NCBI GenBank assembly: GCA_022559845.1
Contig: CM040117.1
Coordinates: 149,858,732-149,922,731, forward strand
DNA: 64,000 nt
From: Amorphophallus konjac
Lineage: Eukaryota > Streptophyta > Magnoliopsida > Alismatales > Araceae
Direction of reading: 5' to 3'
Every line of letters starts with the position of its first letter. The first letter of the stretch is position 1. Positions 44,493-56,240 of the stretch are shown here, in pieces. The position numbers were made by a program, and so were the translations under genes. The notes below the pieces were generated by a model that was given only the letters and a program-made list of their open reading frames with translations, was not told the DNA's origin and made no database searches.

Positions 44493-45240
44493 TGTCACTA
44501 TTGTGGTAGGGCATGGCATATGATGCATGACTGCCATGTTATGAAAATTGATGATATGAATACTTGTAAAAATGTGAATGCTGCTAAGAGTAAGGGTAAA
44601 TTGTATTCTCATCATACAAATCCTTATGAGAATCAGCATGTTTTTGGTAGGAATAATTCTGTCTCAATGAACCAGCATGTTGTGTGTTTCAATTGTGGAA
44701 AGCTAGGCCATAGGGCTAGTCACTGCTGGTCGATTGTTGAAAGAAGAAATTATTCTTATTGTTACAACTGTGGTAAGAAAGGCCACATGGTAGCCAAATG
44801 CTGGTCTGCCAATCAAAAGAAGAAACCTCACTTTCATAATGTTCATGCTAAATATTCTGTAAATCATGGTTGTCAAAGAAATAAATCTGTTTCAAACAGT
44901 CAGCATATTCAGTGCTTTAATTGTAGAAAAACAGGTCATAAGGCTAGAGAATGCTGGTTTGCTAACTATGATAAAAAAAAATATCATGTGAAAAATGATA
45001 ACATGCCTTCTTACTCACAAAAATCTAATAGTCATTCATTTGAGAGAATTGTGAGAACCTCAGGTCATTGTCATTACTGTGGTAGGTTTGGGCATAACAT
45101 GGAAAATTGTTTCATGTTGAAATTGATGATAACAATGCCTGAAATCTTGGAGAACTCCTGCCAGAGGAGTTGCTAACCAGGGAGGGCCCAAGAATTCTTG
45201 GGTACCTCAATATGCAAAATGAGATTCTATTTTTGCAGGA
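44493..45240 (+). pseudogene. Element F gag zinc-knuckle region (five CCHC knuckles)
   Basis: One frame holds five CX2CX4HX4C knuckles: C-H-Y-C-G-R-A-W-H-M-M-H-D-C (44493-44534), C-F-N-C-G-K-L-G-H (from about 44686), C-Y-N-C-G-K-K-G-H (about 44761), C-F-N-C-R-K-T-G-H (about 44914) and C-H-Y-C-G-R-F-G-H (about 45070). All Cys and His are intact. Each would bind zinc and RNA. It ends with a stop near 45174, and N-S-W-V-P-Q-Y-A-K follows in another frame at about 45190-45220, the usual gag end. Most copia gags have one or two knuckles, so five is unusual. Confidence 0.75.
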
Positions 45241-48200
45241 GTGCCTTGGAAGCTGATGAATAAAGGGTTTTATAAGTCAAGGCACCCAAGTATGGTAAAA
45301 CCCCATTTTTGTGCTTCTCTGTTCTGATATTTGAATTTACTGAATTCTGATTAGATACTACAAAATCATGATATTTTGTCATCTAAAACTCATGAATACA
45401 TGTTCTCATGTATATCTGTAATTTGCAGTTGAACCTCTCAATGCATATGATGTGTTGTCTGTGAAGTCTTACATCAGAAATGAATTGCATGTCATGAAAT
45501 TTTGAATTGCATTAGATATGGACATGTGACAATTGCACTTGATTGATATTGGTCTTAATGCATATAGGACTGCATTGGCACTGCGTTTCACAGTTTGACC
45601 TACTGGTATATCAAATGGTATGTTGGGAGAAGGGCAGACACTACCTGTCTGGAAACCCACATCATGTGTGAGGTGGTCCTTTGGACCTAAGTACTCCGCC
45701 AAGTACCATGGGTCAAATTGCATATAAAGCAGTCTAAGTTTTAATGATCATAACTCTTTAAATTCCCTACATAAGTTTCATTGCATGCATTATACTTAGA
45801 TTTTAGTCATAAAATGCATAATTTCAGGGGGAGTTTATGTCAAGAAACCATTGTGTTCATTGCATATGTTGCATACTATTTGTTCACATCAAGAAAATTT
45901 CTGATTATGCCTTAATGAATGTTGAACACATCACTGCACTTATCTTGTTAAAAATGTCGACACCTTGAGTCGACATTACTTTGCAAGTGTTTTGTCATTT
46001 GTTATAAGACACTTCACTGTCTGCTCATGTGCATGTGTTTTCATGTATATAATGATTTCAGAATTGAATGGATTTCATTCATATGAAAAATTTTAAAAAG
46101 ACTGATTGATTCATGCACACATTTAGGGGAAGCAAATCATATTCCTGAAATTGCTTGACTGACATTCATCTTCTGTGCTACAGTCAATTAGGATAATTCT
46201 TGTGTCATACATATGTGTTTAGATTAAGTCCATGCATTATTCTCATGTCATACATGATGACTCAATGCATTCTGTGAAAAAGATTCTATGTACATGCATA
46301 CATATTTCATTACATATCATTTATCCATAAAATTCCAAAAAGATTGGTTGTTTGCACAATTCAAAGGGAACACAGTGTTGCATTTTTGTTTAGTTTGGTC
46401 AATCAAAGCTTCAAATTTTCATATAATTAAGTGATATCTTTGATGCTTGGTTTTACTCTTAACTTCTGAACTTTGAATGCTGATTTTCTTCAAATTCTGT
46501 CAGTCCGACCAAGCTAGTTATCTGCTCTAAAATTCCTTTGAGCTCATCTTTCCCATCACTCTTGAATCCACTGTATTGCATTTGCTGAGGGGGAGCATCA
46601 AAAATTCCCAAATTGTTTGGCTATTCTTGGCCATATTGATTATCATTGCTCTTCCAGCAATCTCTTTCAAACATTGGTATCAGTTAGTCTCTCTTGCCTT
46701 CATCTGATCTCAAGTCCATTAAACAATTGATAATTTAACTGTAATTCTTTGAGAACACTGCTCCTATACTTGTTGAAGGGGAGACTCATTTGAAACAATT
46801 CTGTGCTATCTTGTATCAACTAGACAGTATTTAAAAAGATTTAGCTTGAAAGATAGGTCAGGCCTATCTGGAAGGTTAATTCTTGCATGAGTAGATCCTT
46901 GGATCCAATCTCCGCCAAGTACTGTTCCTAGTTTTGATTCTATTTACCAGCTCACCTTGAAATCTAATTTTCTTTGCTGACATTTATGTCAAGTCTGTCT
47001 CAAGCTGGTATGTCACTAATTTTAAATCACTAAACTCATTGAACATTGATCTTTAGCACACATTAAACATCTGTATTGCTTTCAGATCACTGATTACATA
47101 TGATTCTCAAAAACTTCTAAATCAATTACTTTGTTGAACAATTGGTATCAAGTTTCATTTGTTACTGCTGCATACTTCTGAGTGTTTTCTTAAAATTTCC
47201 TGACAGACTTGAAATTCATTTTACTATTCTCCACACGAAATGTCTTAAAATCTCTGGTCATTGTGTTTGGAATCCTTATTATTCCTATTATTGTTTCTGA
47301 ACTATCTGAACTTCTGGAAGACTTCAATCTATATACCTTACTCATAAATCTGGAAAATCAATTCAATGAAGAATCTTCTATTATACAGATTCATGAATGT
47401 CTGAAAGATCAAATTGGTTTAAATTTAATGTATTCATTTAGGTTGGTTATAAATGGCTTGAAAATATCTGAATCAACTTTAATAAACCTTAACAAACTGG
47501 TTCATGATTAAGTCTTGTCAAATCTTCTGAAATCTGAAAATGTTAAATCATGACTTTATTTGGCTGAAATACATGAAATCTGTATTGTCTTTAAACATCT
47601 GAACTTTCTGAAAATGTCCAAGGGTCAAATATGTAAATCTTGCAAGAGCAATGACTTTGGTCACTGAGAAACACATGTCCAAAGGACTGTGTCATGAGGT
47701 GTCTTAGTTAACTCTGCTTAAAATCATTGAAAAAAAGGCAGAGCAATGACTGATACACTGAGAAACATATCTCACTCATCAAAGAAATGAGAAAGGTATG
47801 TCATGAGGTGAAAAGTTAACTCTGTTTAATTTTAAAGCATGACTGTTAGTCACACTAAGTACTTTAGCTATCCTTTAGCTACAAGGTGTGTACTGAACTA
47901 GATTGCTCGTAAGATTTAAGAGTAAAAAAAAACTATCTACTTGATTAAATGAAAAATCCAAAAAAAATGCAAAGAATAAATTGCTATAACCCTTAATAAA
48001 ATCAAATGGTTTCATGACTATTTAACCTCAATACTTATGAGTGTAATTCCTAAAGAAGTCATTGAAATTGATTGAGTAAGATGAAGGGAGATTAATCAAG
48101 AAGATAATATGAGTTTTGGTTCATTTTTATTAAATCTTGATTTCAGATATGAGTACAGAACTTTATTGTCAAACCATGTATACATCATATTTAAACCATA

Positions 48201-48623
48201 CAGTTCAATAAAGTTCATTCATAAACCTTTATAATGGGAGACTCTTGGAAAAACTTGGATTTATGAAATTGGTATACTCTTTGAAAATCTTGTTGAATGT
48301 GTGTCACTTGGTTATCTGTGACCTACTTCAATTGACTATTAAATCTGATTGTCAAAGGGGGAGAACAGGTTCCAGTTCTGGTACCTGCACTTCCCTCTTC
48401 TAGAGGAGGATTCTTTATTGCACAGGTAGTACAAAGGGGGAGAATGTCTTCTGAGTTCAGTCTTCATTGAGCATCTGCAATTCATTGTCCACATCACTTC
48501 CTATTTACTGATGACAAAGGGGGAGAGATTATATGTTTTGGTATCATGAGTGAAATTTTTATGACTAAACTGAACTGAATACATTTCATCAAAATACAAC
48601 TAATATAGTTGTTTGCCATCATC
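45241..48623 (+). other. Element F non-coding 3' internal region
   Basis: This 3.4 kb AT-rich stretch replaces pol. No protease, integrase, RT or RNase H motif is visible. Features: the block shared with C (47640-48100) and purine tracts AAGGGGGAGA (48355, 48434, 48518). A 100-codon open stretch (47209-47511) with one hydrophobic run lacks an ATG and is not called. Confidence 0.6.
47640..48100 (+). repeat. Conserved non-coding block shared with element C
   Basis: AATGACTTTGGTCACTGAGAAA-like modules (written here as AATGACTTTGGTCA and CACTGAGAAA), TGTCATGAGGTG, GGCAGAGCAATGAC, AGTCACACTAAGTA and GATTGAGTAAGATGAAGG follow one another, as in 18715-19190. The first modules are present twice here (about 47646 and 47742). 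Confidence 0.55.
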
Positions 48624-48636
48624 AAAAAGGGAGAGA
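48624..48636 (+). other. Element F polypurine tract
   Basis: AAAAAGGGAGAGA just before TGTTGTGACC. Confidence 0.8.
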
Positions 48637-48637
48637 T

Positions 48638-50832
48638 TGTTGTGACCCTTCTGGTTTGATGATGATGTCAGTTAAGGAGTCAGTGTGTTTTGAATGATTG
48701 GCAACAGACTAACTGACTGGGTTAACTTTGCATTGACTCCTGCAGCATTGATTAATTTGATGAAATAAACTTAATCAGTGTTAGTCTAGCTTTCTAATGT
48801 CGGTGCACGTTTTACTCCATCACATAAGGTCTGTGCATGTGTCATATATACACTATTAAAGTCTGTACACGACTTGTATGTCTATATACAAGGTCGATGC
48901 AAGTCTTCGTAGAAACTCTCACAAGGTCGGTGCAAATTCCTGTTGAACTGCACACATGGTCGGTGCATGTCACTGATTATATGCTTGCATAGAGGTCGGA
49001 GCACATATATCATCGGTGCAGGTTTTTGCATTGTGCACATAAGGTCCGTGCACATCACTGTAGCAAGTCTATGCATGATAGGTTTAAGGAATGGGTCGGT
49101 GCATTTTCTGCCTCAGCTCAACTAAGGTCAGTGCAAATCACTGTTGCTAGACTGTGCATGTTAAGTCTATGGTACATGGGGTCAGTACATATTTCTATAG
49201 TCTGTGCATTCAGTAGAAGGTCAGTGCACTTTGTGTGTAGTTTGCATATAGGGTCGGTGCAATCTTATTACTCCCACATGTAAGGTCTGTGCACCTTACG
49301 CTCATGGCATATAAGGTCGGTGCATCTTTTACATCATGCACACACGAAGTCTGTGCACCTCTCAGCCCTACAGCGATATTAAGTCTGTGCATGTTTTCAT
49401 GTCTGAGCATGCTAGCCAAAAATCGTCATAAGAGTCTAACCATGTTTGGCTTATGAACAGTCTAATTCCGTGCACACTTGCTCAAGTGCTTTATTGAGTC
49501 TGTGCAATTCTTACATTTGTCTAACTGTCTTATGCTGACTAAGGGTTTGACATATTGACATGACAATTATTTGTAAACCTTAAGGAAGGCACATGATCCA
49601 AGGTAGAAAGGATAGCCATGCTCGTGACACGTGGAAAGCCAACAAGCCCAGATGATGCCACGTGGCCAGTGCTACTCAGATTTGGATGAGAGTTTGGGCG
49701 GGAAACGTGGTTCCCATGCGCCCATCTCTCTGCTACATATAAATAGAGGCTGTTCGCTCAGAAAAAGAAGAGTGAAGTCATGAGAAAGAAACAGATATCA
49801 GAGAGATAGAGAAGAGAAGAATAGAGAGCAGAAGAAGAAGAAGAGAGAGTGAGAGTCTGAGAGGAAAGAGAGAGAGCGAGAGGCTAAAGAGAAGAAAAAT
49901 AAGAGAGAAAAGAGCGGAGGGAAATTATGAGAAAGAAACAGAGATCAGAGAGATAGAGAAGAGAAGAATAGAGAGCAGAAGAAGAAGAAGAGAGAGTGAG
50001 AGTCTGAGAGGAAAGAGAAAGAGCGAGAGGCGGAAGAGAAGAAAAATAAGACAGAAAGGAGTAGAGAGATCGTGAGAAAAGAAGAAGATAGTTGAAGCAG
50101 CAAGATCAAAGGAGAATGAAGATCTGTGGCCTATGGATCAGATCCAAGGCATACTGCTCCTGAGCGAGCTATTTGTTTTATGATTTGATTTCCAACTTTC
50201 AGTCGTTGAATTTCATCATCCTTGTTTTTCTATTTTACATTCCATTTTCAGAAGCTGTGTATTAGCGGATGTCATAAGCTGTAAGGCCCAACGCAAGCTA
50301 TTAGTCAGTGGATGGCATAAGCTGTAAGGCCCAGTGCAAGCTGTTAGTCATCGGATGTAGGCAAGCTGTAATGCCCAACCGTTTAAGCTGTGTATCAACA
50401 GAAGCCACACTCGGGTTGAGTGTGGGGTGGATGTAGGTCTTGAGGACTGAACCACCTAAAAATCTCATGTCTACTCTGGTTTGATTTTATATCTGATTTT
50501 CGCTAGATGAATGCCTAGGTGCATTTATATTGATTGTTCTGTCTGAGTGCTTTAAGATTTCTTAGTGTGCTTAATCTACTTCTGCAAACTCTTTGAAGTT
50601 GCTGAGTAGTTCATTGCTTTCGCTGACCATCTATTTGATTGTGTGCCTCATCATAGTCCAGAGTCAGCTATCATCTGTTTAGTCCATGTTTCATTATAGC
50701 TCACATTCAGTTAAGCTAATCAGTCTTTAATTCCGCATAGCTTACTATTTTTAGCTTAATCTTTTATATTGGCCAAAAATTTCGAAGGGGATTCATTCAC
50801 CCCCCTCTGAATCCGTCCATAGCACCTCAACA
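48638..50832 (+). repeat. Element F 3' LTR (2195 bp)
   Basis: Same ends as the 5' LTR. It has a 43-bp extra unit (GGATGGCATAAGCTGTAAGG type) near 50298-50340, absent from the 5' copy. About seven differences occur in the first 340 bp compared by eye. Confidence 0.9.
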
Positions 50833-50837
50833 AATAT

Positions 50838-52614
50838 CACAAAACCTACACAAGATATATAAAATGGTAAAATCCCTACAGAAACTCATTGGAGATAAAT
50901 CTAACAAGTCAAAAAGTATTAACTCTGATAGGCACTGACAAAGAAAAGAGAGTAAAAGCATCGTCACTTCACTGACAGAAAGCAATCTTGGAAAAAGGTG
51001 TCTTTGAAAGATAAGGCGGTGACATTGAAAAAAGTAATTGATTTCTTCATGAAATGCCACATGCATTAAAAGAAGGCAGTGGGGTAGAGAAGGAAATCCC
51101 TCTCTTTTCTGGAGAAATCTTTCAAGTTCCATCTTTTTAGACCAATCTGTATCCTTGGAAGGCTTTAGAGTATGCGACGGGTACTTCCAGAAGATGGGGA
51201 AATAGACACCCCTTTAAAATCGAATGGTTAAAAGGGTACACCCGTGTCATAAAAATCTTCTAAGATTTACTTTTACAGTCTAGTGTGTGTCACATCAATA
51301 TGACCACATAGTAAAGACTATACATATTCCCAGAAGATGAGCGTACATGAACAAAAGATTAAATTCAGGAAAAAGAATGAGTTTATGTCTATAAAAGGAG
51401 AGGAAAATGCAAGGACTCCATCATTTCAAATCTCACTCACCTGTCTTGAACACTCTTTAAATGGTTCTCTTCTCATCTCTCCAATCTTATAACCCAAGTT
51501 TTGGCCTCCCCTCCTCCTTGTTTCTCTTGTTGATTAACTTAAGAAGGAGCACTGGCTTTGAAGAAGAATGAAAGAAGGTACTCAGTGGTAGCATGAATGG
51601 GCAAGATGCAAAGTCGGTTGAAGAGTTACAAGACTATGAAGGAGAAACTCAATATCTCACAAGCCTATGAGCAGAAGATATTGAGTAGGATGAAGGCTTT
51701 GGAGCAAGGGATTGCCATGCACAAAAGAAAGGGCTCCAACGTGCAATGACCTCTCTGGGAGGCACATCAGATGAGGTCACCAAAGCTATTATCTGGATAC
51801 TCATCTAGGGTGATGATAGACAGCACCCAGGAGTCATCTGGAATGGTATCCTTTTAGAGATAACCAGAACTGAGAGCTATATCTAGCGTATACAACTCCA
51901 GGAATGGTTATGTAGTAGGAGGTGAGTGAAGGAGAAATTAAGGTGTCCTATTTCTCCTCTTCAAACCCTCCTTCGCAATCATTTCTTGCCTCCATTCTTG
52001 AAGTTTATTGAGTTTCATTTTGTCCTATATTCTCTTGATTATGCACAACCAATTGTTTATGAATAAAACCAAGCCCTCTGAATTTTGCTGCAAATATTCT
52101 TCTCTCTTCTATTATGACAAAAATGGGGAGAGCTATATATATTCTATTTTCCTTCTAACATTATAGAATCCCCCACGTTTGTATGTACTATGAGCGAGTC
52201 TAAGGTGCTTCGCACACGGATGCCATAATCTGCTTAGGGCAAAGAATTCTTCCACCTCTTTTTGGTTATTACAAAAATAGGGAGAAGTTATATGAGATTC
52301 AATTTTCCTTTGATTGAGGGGGAGAACATTGAAAAAGGCCTAAGGGACAGAATGAAGAAAAGAAACATTGTTTAAGGGGGAGAATGGTGAACAATAGACA
52401 GGGGGAGAACTAGTTGAAGAACCATAACAAGAAGGGGGAGAACGAATAGAAAATAAGTTAAATCTGTAAGGGAGAGAACAAGTTAAAACGCCACTAATAT
52501 ATCATGAAATCCCTGTCGACTTACCAACCCAAGAAAAGTTGGACAGCCTTCCTGACGTGTCAAGAAATTTAAAGTACAAATCTATCAGGAATTTTAATTT
52601 ATTTTGTCATAACC
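50838..52614 (+). other. Element G 3' internal region
   Basis: Continues G after the AATAT copy. No protein domain is recognised. It holds a TATA-like TATAAAAGG at 51393, a short Lys/Met-rich coding-like stretch near 51595-51750 with stops, and a run of AGGGGGAGAA tracts at 52316-52478. It corresponds to the region where SIRE elements may have an env-like frame, but none can be claimed. Confidence 0.5.
52316..52478 (+). repeat. Five polypurine-tract-like copies, element G
   Basis: AGGGGGAGAA or a close variant occurs at about 52317, 52375, 52400, 52433 and 52470, ahead of the real tract at 52615-52627. Confidence 0.75.
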
Positions 52615-52627
52615 AAAAAGAGGGAGA
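52615..52627 (+). other. Element G polypurine tract
   Basis: AAAAAGAGGGAGA directly before TGTTGG. Confidence 0.75.
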
Positions 52628-52628
52628 T

Positions 52629-53090
52629 TGTTGGAAAATACCTTTTCCATACAAGTCATTATTACGGTTAATGACAAAATAAATAAATATGCATCCCAAT
52701 ATTAATCTAAATATAGGTCTCCTATAATATCCAGGAAAATAACTAAACTGTCTAGATACAAAGATTCCAATATAAAGGCAAAAAAAGCTAGGTAAAGCAC
52801 AATCCAGGCTTCATGTCTAAAAAGACATATAGGGACATAGAACAAGTGCCTCTGGAGTCAAAAAAGTTAAATCCCTGCACTCACCACATCACTAACTCAT
52901 TAATAGAGTGCACATCACCTTGGTTGGGAATCAAAAATAGGTCCTGAAACTCTAATCATTGGAAATCTAAGATGATATAAAAAGCCCAATCAAAGGCCAC
53001 AAATGGCGCGTACACATGCCGCAATACACGCCGGTGGACGAGGACACGCCGGAGCCCCGATAGCTCGAGGAAGTCATGGACGCGTCAACC
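52629..53090 (+). repeat. Element G 3' LTR, 5' part
   Basis: Starts TGTTGGAAAATACC after the polypurine tract. A change in composition at about 52990-53100 (GC-rich ACGCCGG sequence, then new AT-rich sequence) suggests the LTR is cut there, but it may continue. Confidence 0.45.
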
Positions 53091-54888
53091 AAGTTATCAC
53101 CATTGTTTCACATTTTTGGCCTTGTTGGGCCCTATTTGGAACTTGTGGACAATTAGTGGGTTGTGATAGTGTGTAAGGGCTAATGGGCCTATGGTCTTGT
53201 AATGGGCAAGATTTGTGGGCTAGAGTCATTGGACTTTTCTATTTTCTATTGGGCTTTAAATGGGCCAAGTGTGAAAAGGTCCATGGGCTAGGTGTGAAAG
53301 GGACATGGGAGAGTAATGTGAATGGGTGTGAAAGGAATGGAGGCTTGGAAGGTTGACTGGGAGGAAGGGGCCGCCCCTATCCTAGTCCAAGAGGGAGGCA
53401 GCCACTTACCTTGACCCCCCTTCCCCTTATTTTTCAAATTTAGGTAGCCTCTTGTCCCCCCTTGGTCTCCCTCTCTCCCCATTAGTCAAGGGGGCGCACC
53501 CCCCTCTCTCTCCTCCCCCCTCCACCTCCCATCCTCTCCCTAGGGTTTCCCCTCCCCTATATATCATCTCTTGTAAACATATTTCAAAGTTTAATGAAGA
53601 AATTTTGAGAGAAAATTATGTTAATAGAGTGATTCTCTTTTCCCCTCTTGGGTGTGATGCCCTAGACCCCAATCCTATGATGAGATTCTCTTGGCGTGTG
53701 ACTCGCCCCCCCTATCATCCCCATCGTCTTTGTATCTGGTTCTTGGAATTTTATCAGTGAAGCTTCTACGAGTCAGGAAGAGGTGGGCGCTGGTTTCGCC
53801 TCGATCGGAGCTTTGGATCGTCGGCAACAATTCCGCTCGTGAAGTCGCGCAAGTCTGCCAGAGCCTGCTGTCCAGATCCTCAACTTCCTGACACCAAATT
53901 TCAACGGATCTAGTCCCAAGCTCTTTGGATCTGAGATTCTGAGTGGTCGTAGGATTTTCTGTCCTCTTCGTGTTGCCGCCAAGCTCGTGTCGTTCTAAGT
54001 CTGTGCTGGTCATGGCGAGGAATTTCCTGGGACTGCGCCGACCACCCTGTGCAGATCCGACCCAGAGGCAAAGGCAACTTACAGAAGCTGCCCCGTCTCC
54101 TTCCCCATAAGTCTATGCAAGACCTTTGGTCTGTGTCTTTTTCTGGATGTCGCCCACGATCTCCAACAAGAAGCAATCCATTCCGACACCGGAGCGATTT
54201 TTCCCATAATTTTTAGCTTTCCTGTTCAGTTCTATGTGAGCAGAACCTAAGGCTAAGTATAGTTGCTGCCACGCCCAGATCTGATCAGATCTGATCACGC
54301 CGTTCGGACCAAACATTCTTCCTCCTGTCGCCAACATTCTCCAACAAACGGCACCCCGATCGGGCATCGGATCTTGGCGTACCGGCCTTCGCAAGTCTAC
54401 TACGCCGGGTGACCTGTGCGGGCAGAACCTAGTCGGCTTCCAATCGGCTCTCCCGATCGGCCCCGACTCGCCTCCCTCGCCTCCTGCGAGTGCGGCCCGT
54501 CAACCCGAATTCCAGCAGTCCCGGAAGTGTGATTGTAGCCCTTTACCTCCCTGCGTGGAATGGGCATCGATTCTGAAATTGTATAGTTAACAATTGTGTG
54601 TATCGTGGCTATTCGGATTCGATCGGGATTTCTTCCCTACGCGCTAGTCGTGGAGGTACGCGCCTCGTTCCACACTAACATTACTGATTTAGTGTATTCT
54701 CTATCATGCTGCGTTTGTGAGAATAGGGCCGATAGCTAGCTCCAAATCGCCTTGGTTGTGAGTTGTGAGTTGTGAGCGCCCGTTCCATAGGCCCAGTCGA
54801 GCACCGAGCCCGAACTAGAAACCCCTAGGCGACTGTGGTTCGATAACCGCTGTGATCCCATGTTTCCCTCGCAAGAGACGATCGTCGG
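53091..54888 (+). other. Unclassified LTR-like sequence
   Basis: A C-rich stretch, a TATA-like CCTATATATCATC (53561-53573) and TTTAATGAAGAAATTTTGAG after it resemble an LTR promoter and leader. No partner LTR, primer site or domain is visible. It may be the rest of the G LTR or another insertion. Element H inserted after GTCGG (54884-54888). Open frames on both strands at 53288-54394 look like chance in GC-rich DNA. Confidence 0.35.
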
Positions 54889-56049
54889 TGTCACGTCCCG
54901 AGATTATGCAGCGAAAACAATCGGGAATGCGAACAGCTGGCATGGTAATCCACGAGCAAGCAATATAATCAGAGCGCGAGAACAATCACACAAAGTAATT
55001 ACACAAAAATTTAACCAAACTTCCACCTTTATTTCATATAAAATAATCATAATCCAAATACATGAATATTCTCCTCTTCTAGACTCAATAAAAAGAAAAA
55101 TTACATGTAAAGACTCATTCTAGACATATTTTGACATTCTAAGTCTTCACTCGAATCCATATTCCTTTAATCGCTCTCGGACCCGCTACTTGAGTAATCC
55201 GAATCCGATTTTGACTCGTATTTCCTGAAAAAGATTGGAAAATAGGGTAATGAGCACACTTGCCCAGTAGGTATCTTCGTATCAACATGTAGGCAATGTT
55301 AAAGTAATTAATGTTTTAGCTTTAAAGAAATAAGATAAACCATGTAGATACGATGAAACAATGTGAATAAAGCCAAAATAACAAGATACGATCAAACTTG
55401 AGATATGAGAATATGATCTGATCAAGTATATAACAAGAATGTAAATTTGGCCATTTCAAGAATGTAACACAAATGTACTTTTCATAACCATGAAGGATAT
55501 GCACTAGAATGTCATGTAACAAACTAGAATGTACTCTTCACTTAGTAACGAGTACTTTGTGAATTCTTGTGGATCACCCCGTGGATATTTCACTTATTTA
55601 TAAAGAAAGTACTATCAGCGTAATGCGACGCCAGTAGCATCATACCCCATGGTTTATATAGTATGTTTTCGACAATCAGTCGAAGGGACTAGCATAGAGC
55701 CCTTGAACACAATCAGTGCTCGAACTGCATCTTCAAGTATAAATCAAGCTAATTCCACGTTATAACAATAATATGGCCAAGAATGTACATTTAAACTATA
55801 GTTCCATGATAAAGTAATCAAAAATAGGAATGCTTCTATTGATAATAAGAGAATTCAATAAATGCATTTAATAGTAGGTTATGCTATAGAAATAAATCGG
55901 CAGCATAACAGTACACTCTTTAACTCTCAAAATTACTTAGGTATCTTTTGAATAATGTGATAGGTTCTAGACAATCAATTGGACCATCGAGGAACATAGG
56001 AAAATTAACCCTTCAGTCAAACCCCGGGTTAATCAATCTCATGACTTTG

Positions 56050-56240
56050 GCAGTCGTTTACCGGACCATTTCTTGATCATGGCGGTCTAGTTCAGGACCA
56101 TTTATGATAAGACAGTCTGATATCCGAAATAGAACCTCTGGAGCTTTAGCGGTCTAGCGGAGAACCGTTTAAGATCCTTTAGAGGTCTAGTGAAGGGCCG
56201 CTAGCAGACTCTGGCGGTCAACTAGATGGCCGCTAAGGGT
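56050..56240. repeat. Phased GCGGTC...GACCGT modules, element H 3' LTR
   Basis: Left-arm cores (GGTC or AGTC) at 56052, 56084, 56114, 56151, 56184 and 56216, spaced 30-37 bp and mostly 32-33; right arms follow about 12 bp later, for example GGCGGTCTAG...GGACC. Some arms here are mutated where the 5' LTR (63790-63990) is more symmetric. Confidence 0.75.

Larger units (their letters stand above)
40420..50832 (+). mobile_element. Element F: complete gag-only SIRE-type Ty1 element, 10.4 kb
   Basis: LTRs at 40420-42571 and 48638-50832 are about 97-98% alike by eye in the parts compared. Identical AATAT flanks (40415-40419 and 50833-50837) show a single intact insertion into G. The primer site is at 42574 and the polypurine tract at 48624. 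The internal 6.1 kb has gag remnants to about 45240 and then 3.4 kb without coding sequence; no protease, integrase, RT or RNase H is seen. LTR ends, primer, purine tract and gag style are of SIRE type, so it was probably mobilised by a SIRE relative. Confidence 0.85.
37604..53090 (+). mobile_element. Element G: decayed SIRE-like Ty1 element, split by F
   Basis: Gag, integrase and possible RNase H remnants (37604-40419) and a 3' internal region with polypurine tract and LTR start (50838-about 53090) flank element F. The AATAT on both sides of F shows these were contiguous. The 5' part is cut by the insertion of E. The coding part is compressed by deletions, with no protease and little RT, and has many stops. 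Confidence 0.65.

Noticed and set aside
47209..47511. 100-codon frame with a hydrophobic run in element F, a possible env-like remnant
   Set aside because: No ATG start, AT-rich, no conserved motif, and not matched in C or G.
53452..54394. Several open frames on both strands suggesting a host gene
   Set aside because: Overlapping frames in GC-rich DNA without domains, splice pattern or codon bias; position fits LTR sequence.
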